The translations under genes and the position numbers were made by a program. From Massilia sp. PDC64 (GTDB lineage: Bacteria; Pseudomonadota; Gammaproteobacteria; Burkholderiales; Burkholderiaceae_D), in contig NZ_FMZS01000006.1 of NCBI RefSeq assembly GCF_900101265.1, positions 186,001-250,000 on the forward strand: 64,000 nt of DNA, given 5' to 3'. The notes under the pieces are model-generated. The model ran no database searches, was not told where the DNA came from, and worked only from the letters and a program-made list of their open reading frames with translations. Position 1 is the first letter of the stretch. Each line of letters begins with the position of its first letter. This document shows positions 17,394 through 24,176 of this stretch, in pieces.

Positions 17394-18136
17394 ATCAGCA
17401 TGCCGCCGTTCACGTCCAGCGTGATGCCGGTGCAGTAGGCGGACAAATCGCTGGCGAGGAACACGACGGCGCCGGCGATGTCGCTCGCGCGGCCCAGGCG
17501 GGCCAGCGGGATGTCGTTCGCGATCTCGCCTTTTCTCTCTTCCGTCAGCTTGCCCTTGATGATGTCGGTGGCGATCAGGCCCGGGGTGATCGCGTTGACG
17601 CGGATGTTGTCCGGACCGAATTCGCGCGCCATCGCCCGGGTCAGGCCCAGCACGCCCGCCTTGGCGGCCGAGTAGTGCGGACCGCCGAGGATGCCGCCGC
17701 CGCGCTGCGCCGACACCGATGACGTGTTGACGATGCTGCCGCTTTTCTGCGCCTGCATGGCGGGCAGCACGGCCTGCGACATCAGCAGCGTGCCGCGCAG
17801 GCTCACGTCCAGCACGGCGTCGTAGTCGGCCGCCGAGATGTCGAGCGTCTTGCGCGGCTGGGTGATGCCGGCATTGTTGAAGAGGATGTCGATGCGGCCG
17901 TAGCGTTCCAGCACGGTGCGGGCCGCGGCATCGCATTGCACCTTGTCCGTGATATCGGCCGCGAAGCCGAGGTGGCCCGGGCCCAGTTCCGCGGCCGCGC
18001 CGGCCGGGTTGGCGCCGGGCAGGTCGAGGATGACGACGCGGGCGCCTTGTTCGGCCAGCATGCGCGCCGTCGCAAAACCGAGCCCGTTGACGCCGGCGCC
18101 GCCCGTGACGATCGCCACGCGTTCCTTGAGTAACAT
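17387..18136 (-). CDS. Short-chain dehydrogenase/reductase (SDR)
   Basis: A 249-residue classical SDR, an NAD(P)-dependent oxidoreductase of the cytoplasm. Features are the N-terminal cofactor motif TGGAGVNGLG (TGxxxGxG type), the structural NNAG, the catalytic Ser within VNTSSVSAQ, YSAAK with catalytic Tyr and Lys, and the C-terminal TGITLDVNGG. An Asp after the second strand (VVILDLPG) suggests a preference for NAD. The start at 18136 is chosen because TCAGGAGACG lies just upstream and the cofactor motif then sits near residue 12; an upstream in-frame ATG at 18223 would add 29 non-conserved residues. It is near, but not in, the transketolase operon and may oxidise a polyol or sugar acid in the same pathway. 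Confidence 0.9.
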   Translation of the reverse strand: MLLKERVAIVTGGAGVNGLGFATARMLAEQGARVVILDLPGANPAGAAAELGPGHLGFAADITDKVQCDAAARTVLERYGRIDILFNNAGITQPRKTLDISAADYDAVLDVSLRGTLLMSQAVLPAMQAQKSGSIVNTSSVSAQRGGGILGGPHYSAAKAGVLGLTRAMAREFGPDNIRVNAITPGLIATDIIKGKLTEERKGEIANDIPLARLGRASDIAGAVVFLASDLSAYCTGITLDVNGGMLIH

Positions 18137-18422
18137 GTTCCGTCTCCTGAAAGTGTCGTTGGTGACGCCATGTTCGCGGATGGCCGGCGCGGGGACAAAC
18201 GAGGAAATCTCAGCGCCGGGCAAAATGAATTCATGTCAGCCGTTGCATGAAGCTCATCATGCGACGAGCGCATATCGATAAAACTTTCCTGCTGGCTAAC
18301 GCGCGCTGTTCAAGAAACCACGGCGATACACTTTGCCACGGCCGTTGTCATTCCAACACGAGCTTGCGCACTGCGGCCCCCGCCAGGCGCCAACTTCATA
18401 ACAGAGTTCAGGAGAGCGAAAC

Positions 18423-19268
18423 ATGCAGAACAAGAACACCTTGAAAGCCCTGCTGGCCGTCTCGGCAGTGGCAGCCATGTTCAGTGCCGTCGGCGTCCAC
18501 GCCCAGACGGCGGCGGTCAGCCAGACCCCGACCCAGACCGGCACCAGCAGCACCCCCGGCAAGCAGAACACGTCCGGCAAGACGACCCGCGAGGGCACCA
18601 TGGACAATACCAACAGCACGGGCATGGAAAACCGCGCCAACCAGACCGGCGCGGCCGGCATGACGGGCCATGGCGCCTCGGGCATGGCGGGTCATTCGGG
18701 CCAGTCGGGTCAGTCGGCCGGCATGGCCGGTAAATCGGGCTCGACCAGCTCGAGCATGGGCGCCAGCGGTGCCGGCCAGGCGGCCGCAGGCACGGCAGCG
18801 AGCGGTGCCAAGCTGAGCGCGTCCGACGAGAAGGCCGTCAAGGACATGGCGATGGCCGACATGGCCGAAGTCGAGACCGGCAAGCTGGCCCTGAGCAAGA
18901 GCCAGAACGCCGACGTGAAAGCCTTCGCCCAGCAGATGGTCGACGACCACGGCCAGGCGCTGACCAAGGTGCAGGCCCTGGCCCAGGCGCGCGGCGTGAC
19001 CCTGCCGACCGAGCTGGACGCCAAGCACAAGGCCATGTCCGCCAAGCTGGAAAAACTGAGCGGCGACGCGTTCGACAAGGCCTACATGGCGAACGCCGGC
19101 GTGAAGGATCACAAGGACACCAAGTCCAAGCTGGCCAGCGACGCCAAGAAGATCAAGGACCCGGACGTGAAGGCGCTCGCCGACCAGCACATGCCGGTCG
19201 TCGAGCAGCACCTGAAGTCGGCCCAGCAGATGCACATGGCCAAGTCGGGTACCACGGCAGGTAAATAA
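18423..19268 (+). CDS. DUF4142 family exported protein
   Basis: A 281-residue secreted or periplasmic protein. The Sec signal peptide is about residues 1-28 (ending GVHAQ). A low-complexity Gly/Ser/Met/Thr/Gln-rich linker (about 30-135, for example GHGASGMAGHSGQSGQSAGM) leads to a helical DUF4142 domain (about 140-275). That domain is a ferritin-like four-helix bundle in related proteins and here includes EVETGKLALSKSQNADVKAF and MVDDHGQALTKV. DUF4142 proteins are often linked to stress or the cell envelope; no enzyme activity is established. AGGAGAG precedes the ATG. The gene stands alone, ending 2 bp before the convergent PaiB-like gene. Confidence 0.88.
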   Translation: MQNKNTLKALLAVSAVAAMFSAVGVHAQTAAVSQTPTQTGTSSTPGKQNTSGKTTREGTMDNTNSTGMENRANQTGAAGMTGHGASGMAGHSGQSGQSAGMAGKSGSTSSSMGASGAGQAAAGTAASGAKLSASDEKAVKDMAMADMAEVETGKLALSKSQNADVKAFAQQMVDDHGQALTKVQALAQARGVTLPTELDAKHKAMSAKLEKLSGDAFDKAYMANAGVKDHKDTKSKLASDAKKIKDPDVKALADQHMPVVEQHLKSAQQMHMAKSGTTAGK

Positions 19269-19270
19269 CC

Positions 19271-19846
19271 TTACCCCATCGCAGCCAGCACGCGCGCCCG
19301 GTCCTCGGGCGTGCGGTTCTGGCTCATCTTGAATTTCGCTTCGAGGCGCTCGATGACGATCTCGATGCCGACCGTCGCGCGCACGAGCTTGTCGATGTAA
19401 TCGCGCGGCGCATCCTCGACCTTCCATCCCGCGTGCGCATCTTCATGGCGCCGCGTCAGCCGCTCCATCTGCGCAAGGATCCACGCCGGATCCTCGATCG
19501 CGTGCAACCGCCCGTGCGCATGCACGACGGTGTAGTTCCACGTCGGCACGGCACGTCCGCCGGCCGCCTCCAGGTCGTACAACTGCGGCGACACATAACT
19601 GGATGCCCCCTGGAAAAGGACGAGCACCGGCGCGCCATCCGCCCGCCAGAGCGGATTCGAACGGGCCACGTGGGCCTGCAGCACGCCGTGCGGGGCGATG
19701 CCCGACGGCTGCACCAGCGAGAACGGGATGTGATCCGCCTCCAGGTCGTCCCGGCCCATGCGCACGAGCGCGCCCAGCGGATGCGCGGCGATCAGCGCCA
19801 GCATGTCGGCCTGGTCGGCCACGGCAAAATGCGTCGGCACGTACAT
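19271..19846 (-). CDS. FMN-binding negative regulator (PaiB-like)
   Basis: A 191-residue protein of the PaiB / FMN-binding split-barrel family. Typical segments are MYVPTHFAV at the start, HIPF in the first third, HVARSNPLWR, and SYVSPQLY followed by VPTWNYTVVHAHG. In Bacillus, PaiB represses sporulation and protease genes and binds FMN; in proteobacteria the role is less clear. The start codon overlaps the OsmC-like stop by one base (TAATG), so the two genes are cotranslated. The length is close to the usual 200-210. Confidence 0.88.
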   Translation of the reverse strand: MYVPTHFAVADQADMLALIAAHPLGALVRMGRDDLEADHIPFSLVQPSGIAPHGVLQAHVARSNPLWRADGAPVLVLFQGASSYVSPQLYDLEAAGGRAVPTWNYTVVHAHGRLHAIEDPAWILAQMERLTRRHEDAHAGWKVEDAPRDYIDKLVRATVGIEIVIERLEAKFKMSQNRTPEDRARVLAAMG

Positions 19847-20310
19847 TATTCGAATCCCTTCACGACGACGTCTCCCTTCAGCGAATTGGCGATGTAGCAG
19901 CGCGCGTGCGCCTCGTGATGCAGCTCGGCCAGCGCGCCGCGGTCGGGTTGCCGTTCGCCGCCGAATGCGATGACCGGATCGAGCAGGATGCGCGTGATGG
20001 CCGCGCGGCCGTCCGGACCGGTGTCGAGCAGGCCCACGGCGTGATCGAGGTAGCGGTCGACGACGTAGCCGCGCGCGGCCGCGAGCGACAGGAAGAACAG
20101 CATGTGGCAGCTGGCGGCGGCCGCGACGAGGGCTTCTTCCGGATCGACGGCGGCCGGGTCGGACAGCGGCACGGGGACGGACAACGGCGACGACGAGGCC
20201 GGCACGTCCAGCCCGCCGTCGAACTGCCAGCGGTGCGCGCGGCTGTAGCGCAGGTCGGTGAAGGCCTGGTCGCCGCGCTGCCAGGCCAGGGTGGCTTCGA
20301 ATCGTTTCAT
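19846..20310 (-). CDS. OsmC family protein (Ohr/OsmC-like peroxide reductase)
   Basis: A 154-residue OsmC-like protein. These are dimeric cytoplasmic thiol peroxidases that reduce organic hydroperoxides using two cysteines. The first conserved Cys is in EEALVAAAASCHMLFFLSLA (the helix motif ASCH), and a C-terminal HARCYIANSLKGDV supplies the second Cys. It begins MKRFEATLAW and has normal length. It is the first gene of a two-gene unit with PaiB-like and is divergent from the MocR regulator over 74 or 101 bp, depending on which MocR start is used, so MocR may control it. Confidence 0.88.
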   Translation of the reverse strand: MKRFEATLAWQRGDQAFTDLRYSRAHRWQFDGGLDVPASSSPLSVPVPLSDPAAVDPEEALVAAAASCHMLFFLSLAAARGYVVDRYLDHAVGLLDTGPDGRAAITRILLDPVIAFGGERQPDRGALAELHHEAHARCYIANSLKGDVVVKGFE

Positions 20311-20411
20311 CGTTTCTCCGGGTGCGTTGGAGTCTCCATCTTAGGATGTTGGATGGCTTGCTCAAATGACCAATTAGCGCCAAGATGGGCGTACCAATCC
20401 ATTGCGCCGCC

Positions 20412-21893
20412 ATGCACGTCCACGACATCCTCGCCGCCGCCACGCTCGAGCGCGACACCGCCACGCCGCTGTTCCGCCAGCTCTACGTCCACCTCAAGGA
20501 CGCGATCCTCGACGGCCGCATCGGCGCCGGCGTGCGCCTGCCCGCCACGCGCACGCTGTGCGGACTGTTGAACGTGTCGCGCCAGACCGTGCTCGCGGCG
20601 TACGAGCAGCTGATGGCCGAGGGCTATCTGCAAGGCACGGTGGGGAAGGGCACGTTCGTCAGCGCGTCGCTGCCGGCCGGTGCCCGTGCGGGCGACGCCG
20701 CCGCGGCGCCGATGGTGCGGCCGCTGTCCGCGCGTGGAGAACTCATCGCCGGCGGCATGGCGCGCGTGCTGCACCACGCGGGGCCGCTGCGCGCCTTCCG
20801 CGCCGGCATGCCGGGCCTGGACCTGTTCCCGTTCGACGTCTGGCGCCGGCTGGAAGCGCGGCACTGGCGCCATTCGACGGGGAGCCTCGGCTACGGGCCC
20901 GGCGCCGGGTACGCGCCGCTGCGCGAGCTGCTGTGCGCCTATTTGCAGGCGTCGCGCGGCGTGCAGTGCACGCCCGACCAGGTCGTGATCACGTCCGGTT
21001 CGCAGCAGGCGCTGTACCTGCTGGCCCAGCTGCTGCTCGCGCCGGGCGAAGCCATGTGGATCGAATCGCCCGGCTACCAGGGCGCGGTGGCGCCGTTCAC
21101 GGTGGCCGGGGCGCGCGTCTGCCCGGTGCCCGTCGACGCCGAGGGCATGGACGTCGCGTACGCGGCCACGCATTACCCCGATGCGCGCCTCGCGTTCGCG
21201 ACGCCGTCGCACCAGCTGCCGCTGGGCGTGACCATGAGCCTGCGCCGCCGCCTCGAACTGCTGCGCTGGGCGGAGGCGAACCGCGCCTGGATCGTCGAGG
21301 ACGACTACGACAGCGAATACCGCCACACGGGGCCGCCGCTCGCGTCCCTGCAAAGCATGGACCGCGCGGGCTGCGTGATCTACGTCGGCACGCTGTCGAA
21401 AGTGCTGTTCCCCGCGCTGCGCCTGGGCTACGTGGTGGCGCCGCCCGCGCTGGCCGCCGCGCTGGCGCGGGCCAAGGCCGTCGTCGACCGCCACAGCCCC
21501 ATCGTACCGCAGGCGACGCTCGCCGACTTCATCGCAGGCGGCCACTTCGCACGCCACATCCGCCGCACGCGCGACGCGTACGGCGAGCGCCGGCAAGCCC
21601 TCGTCGATGCGCTCGATGCGCGTCTCGCAGGCCGGCTGCGCCAGGGCCCGTCGGACGCGGGGCTCGACGTGTGCGTGCACTTCACGGAGGGGCTCGACGA
21701 GGAGACGGTCGCGCATCACGCCCGCGCGCTCGGCGTCGACGTGCGCACGCTGGGCTATTACACGAATCCGCAGGCGGGTCCTGCGTGCGCCATCGATCCG
21801 GGGCTGCTGCTGGGCTTTTCCGCGTTCACGCCGGACGTGATCCGCGCCGGGGTGGACGACCTGGCCCGTGCGCTCGAACGGGCGTCAATGTGA
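20412..21893 (+). CDS. MocR-type PLP-dependent GntR-family regulator
   Basis: A regulator of about 493 residues combining an N-terminal GntR winged helix (about 15-85; FRQLYVHLKDAILDGRIG, LPATRTLCGLLNVSRQTV, GYLQGTVGKGTFV) with a class I aminotransferase-like domain (about 110-485). The PLP-binding lysine is in VGTLSKVLFPALRLGYV, and IVEDDYDSEYR carries the Asp/Tyr cofactor contacts. MocR proteins sense PLP or an amino-compound adduct; PdxR and GabR are known examples. The start is uncertain: ATG 20412 gives MHVHDIL, but ATG 20385 is in frame and neither has a clear Shine-Dalgarno. It is divergent from the OsmC/PaiB-like pair, its most likely target besides itself. Confidence 0.88.
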   Translation: MHVHDILAAATLERDTATPLFRQLYVHLKDAILDGRIGAGVRLPATRTLCGLLNVSRQTVLAAYEQLMAEGYLQGTVGKGTFVSASLPAGARAGDAAAAPMVRPLSARGELIAGGMARVLHHAGPLRAFRAGMPGLDLFPFDVWRRLEARHWRHSTGSLGYGPGAGYAPLRELLCAYLQASRGVQCTPDQVVITSGSQQALYLLAQLLLAPGEAMWIESPGYQGAVAPFTVAGARVCPVPVDAEGMDVAYAATHYPDARLAFATPSHQLPLGVTMSLRRRLELLRWAEANRAWIVEDDYDSEYRHTGPPLASLQSMDRAGCVIYVGTLSKVLFPALRLGYVVAPPALAAALARAKAVVDRHSPIVPQATLADFIAGGHFARHIRRTRDAYGERRQALVDALDARLAGRLRQGPSDAGLDVCVHFTEGLDEETVAHHARALGVDVRTLGYYTNPQAGPACAIDPGLLLGFSAFTPDVIRAGVDDLARALERASM

Positions 21894-22241
21894 CAGGAGA
21901 TAGGCGCTCATGTCGAGCGCATCGCGCTCGGACACGCCCAGCACGGGCATGGCGGTGCGCGGGTCGATGGCCTGCGGATTGCGGATCCAGCGCACGAGGT
22001 TCGCCTGGTTGTTCGGCAGGTTGCCCGCGATGAGAGGGCGCTTCGCCATTTCTTCGAGGGGCCGGCCCACGTAGACCTTCGATCCCGTCACGCCCGGGAT
22101 CATGTGGCATGCGCGGCAGCCGTATTGCGCGAGGGCGATGCGGCCGCGCGCCGCGTCGCCCTGCGTGCCGACGGGAGCGCGGTTGGCGTCGCCGCAGCCG
22201 GCCAGCAGGATCGCCGCGAGTAGCAAAGCGAGCCGGTTCAT
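21885..22241 (-). CDS. Small lipoprotein c-type cytochrome
   Basis: A 118-residue lipoprotein cytochrome c. The signal sequence MNRLALLLAAILLAGCGDA carries the lipobox LAGC, which would anchor the mature protein to the membrane by its N-terminal Cys. One heme-binding motif, CRACH, is followed by a Met ligand candidate in MPVLGV. The gene starts inside the stop of the 179-residue cytochrome gene (ATGA overlap). It resembles the cytochrome at 22861-23250 in the opposite operon (LAGCGD, GCxACHxIP, AMPxxG), suggesting duplication. It probably carries electrons to the caa3-type oxidase. Confidence 0.88.
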   Translation of the reverse strand: MNRLALLLAAILLAGCGDANRAPVGTQGDAARGRIALAQYGCRACHMIPGVTGSKVYVGRPLEEMAKRPLIAGNLPNNQANLVRWIRNPQAIDPRTAMPVLGVSERDALDMSAYLLSH

Positions 22242-22777
22242 TTCTTTGCCTCCGCCGTCAGTGCCCGGTAATCGTCCGCAGTCAGCGTGGGCAGTTGCAT
22301 GACGAAGGCCACGGTGGACCACAGCTCGTCCTCGCTCAGGTGGTATTCCCAGCCGGGCATGCCGCTCATCTTGATGCCGTGGCGCGTGATCCAGTACAGC
22401 TCGCGCGGCTTCCAGTGACGCGTCGCGTCCACCAGCGGGCCGGGTACCGGCTGCATGCTCAGGCCATGCTTGCCGGGTGCCGTGCCGGGGCCGCCGTGGC
22501 ATTGGGCGCAGTTGTCGCGGTAGACGACCGCGCCGCGCAGCACCTGGGCGCGGTCGCCCAGAGCGGGTTCGGCCACGCTCTTCGCATGGCGCCGCACGGA
22601 GTAATGCATGCCCTGTTCCAGCATGCTGTAGACGAACGGGAGGTGCTGCGTGGTGGCGCCGATGTCGTACCAGCCGGCGCGCAGCACGACGAATCCCGCG
22701 AGCGCGGCAACCATCCCCGATCCCAGCAGGGTGCCGATGACGGTCATCATGATCAGGCGGGTACGCGTGGCGGGCAT
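22238..22777 (-). CDS. Membrane-anchored c-type cytochrome
   Basis: A 179-residue cytochrome c with an uncleaved N-terminal membrane helix (about 8-32) and a periplasmic domain. The heme motif is CAQCHG, preceded by LRGAVVYRDN; the Met ligand is likely in HGIKMSGMPGWEYHLSEDELW, a segment common in class I cytochromes of terminal-oxidase and alcohol-dehydrogenase systems. It is first in a two-gene minus-strand operon with the lipoprotein cytochrome, divergent from the oxidase operon across about 83 bp. It is probably an electron donor or accessory subunit for the oxidase; the physiological donor is not identified. Confidence 0.88.
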   Translation of the reverse strand: MPATRTRLIMMTVIGTLLGSGMVAALAGFVVLRAGWYDIGATTQHLPFVYSMLEQGMHYSVRRHAKSVAEPALGDRAQVLRGAVVYRDNCAQCHGGPGTAPGKHGLSMQPVPGPLVDATRHWKPRELYWITRHGIKMSGMPGWEYHLSEDELWSTVAFVMQLPTLTADDYRALTAEAKK

Positions 22778-22860
22778 GCGGGATTCCCAAACGAATCGTG
22801 TTAAAAAAAATGCATCGTCTCCGGTATTATAAAAGCCAACTCAACGTCGTGGATTCAACC

Positions 22861-23250
22861 GTGCCAACCTCCCTGTCACGCTCTTCCATCGCCCGCGGCG
22901 CGCTCGTATTGACGTGCGCGGGGCTGCTCGCCGGGTGCGGCGATGACGACAACCGCAAGCCGTACGTCGGCGGCGACGCCAAGATCGGCAAGCAGCTGGT
23001 CACGCAATACCAGTGCGGCGCCTGCCACAAGATCCCGGACGTCCCGGGCGCGGGCGGCGAGGCCGGGCCGGACCTGGAAAAATTCGGGCGCCTCAGCTAC
23101 ATCGCCGGCGGCATCCCCAACGTGCCGCCGCGGCTCGTGGCCTGGCTGCTCGATCCGCCCGCCCTCAAGCCCGGCACGGCGATGCCGAACGTGGGGCTCA
23201 CCGAGCAGGAAGCGCGCCACATGACCGCCTTCCTGTACACCCTGCGATGA
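22861..23250 (+). CDS. Lipoprotein c-type cytochrome of the oxidase operon
   Basis: A 129-residue lipoprotein cytochrome c. The signal peptide ends TCAGLLAGCGDDD with lipobox LAGC; the heme motif is CGACHK in YQCGACHKIPDVPG, and a Met ligand candidate is in TAMPNVG. The GTG start at 22861 is chosen because it places a normal lipoprotein signal at the N-terminus; ATG 22810 and GTG 22798 are in frame but add charged residues before the signal, and a possible TATTAT -10 box at 22825-22830 would lie inside them. It is first in the operon and overlaps the subunit II start (ATGA). A duplicate lies at 21885-22241. Confidence 0.8.
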   Translation: MPTSLSRSSIARGALVLTCAGLLAGCGDDDNRKPYVGGDAKIGKQLVTQYQCGACHKIPDVPGAGGEAGPDLEKFGRLSYIAGGIPNVPPRLVAWLLDPPALKPGTAMPNVGLTEQEARHMTAFLYTLR

Positions 23251-24176
23251 ATGGGACGCTGCAATCCGTCCTCCACCCGGCCGGCGCGGATGCCGCCGTC
23301 GTCAAGCAGTTCGCGTGGGTCCTGTTCGGGGCCGGCACTGTCATTTTCATCGCCGTGATGGCGCTGATGGCGCTCAGCCTGCGCGACAACGCGCGGCCGC
23401 TGCGGCCCGGCCTGTGGATCGCGGGCGCCGGTGTCGCGTTTCCCGTGCTCGTGCTGTCGGCGCTGCTCGCGTGGAGCACGTGGCGCAGCGCGCAACTCGT
23501 GCCGCAAAGCTCGCAGGCGGCGCTGTCGATCTCCGTCACGGCGCGCATGTGGTGGTGGGAAGTGCGCTACCGCGATCCGGCCGGCGGGCGCGACATCGTC
23601 ACCGCCAACGAGATCCACGTCCCCGTCGGACAGACCGTGTACGTGGGTCTGAACGCGGCCGACGTGATCCACAGCCTGTGGGTGCCGGCGCTGGCCGGCA
23701 AGCGCGACATGATCCCCGGCCGCGTCACCGGACTCACCTTGCGCGCCGACCGGCCCGGCGTCTACCGCGGCCAGTGCGCGGAATTCTGCGGCGCCCAGCA
23801 TGCGAACATGGCCCTGCACGTGGTGGCGCTGGCACCCGACGCGTTCCGCGACTGGCTGCGGCGCCAGGCGCAGCCCGCGCGTGAACCGCTAGGCGCGCTG
23901 CTGGAACGGGGCCGCGCCGCCTTCCTCGAACAGCGCTGCCAAGCGTGCCATACGATCCGCGGCGTGGCCGAGACGGCGCGGCTGGGCCCCGACCTGACGC
24001 ATGTCGGCAGCCGCGCGCACATCGGCGCGGGCCTGCTGCGCACCCACCAGGACACGCTGGCCGGCTGGATCAAGGACCCGCAAGCCGCCAAACCAGGCGT
24101 GTTCATGCCCGCCGCCACCGGCACCGACGGCGACACGCTGCGCGCGCTGGCGGCCTATCTCGAGCACCTGCAATGA
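23247..24176 (+). CDS. coxB: Cytochrome c oxidase subunit II with fused cytochrome c domain
   Basis: A 309-residue subunit II of a caa3-type oxidase. Two N-terminal membrane helices (about 24-46 and 58-80) lead to the periplasmic CuA domain. There the copper ligands are His in DVIHSLWVP and the cluster CAEFCGAQHANM (C-x3-C-x3-H-x2-M), and MWWWEVRY is the aromatic electron-entry region. A fused cytochrome c domain follows (about 210-309) with heme motif CQACHT and Met ligand candidate in FMPAATG. The gene overlaps both neighbours by ATGA. The fused heme domain lets the oxidase accept electrons directly from membrane or soluble cytochromes. Confidence 0.93.
   Translation: MNGTLQSVLHPAGADAAVVKQFAWVLFGAGTVIFIAVMALMALSLRDNARPLRPGLWIAGAGVAFPVLVLSALLAWSTWRSAQLVPQSSQAALSISVTARMWWWEVRYRDPAGGRDIVTANEIHVPVGQTVYVGLNAADVIHSLWVPALAGKRDMIPGRVTGLTLRADRPGVYRGQCAEFCGAQHANMALHVVALAPDAFRDWLRRQAQPAREPLGALLERGRAAFLEQRCQACHTIRGVAETARLGPDLTHVGSRAHIGAGLLRTHQDTLAGWIKDPQAAKPGVFMPAATGTDGDTLRALAAYLEHLQ

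Noticed and set aside
18137..18422. Small open frames in the gap between the SDR and DUF4142 genes
   Set aside because: They have no ribosome binding site, no family resemblance and unusual codon use. The gap probably holds the two divergent promoters.
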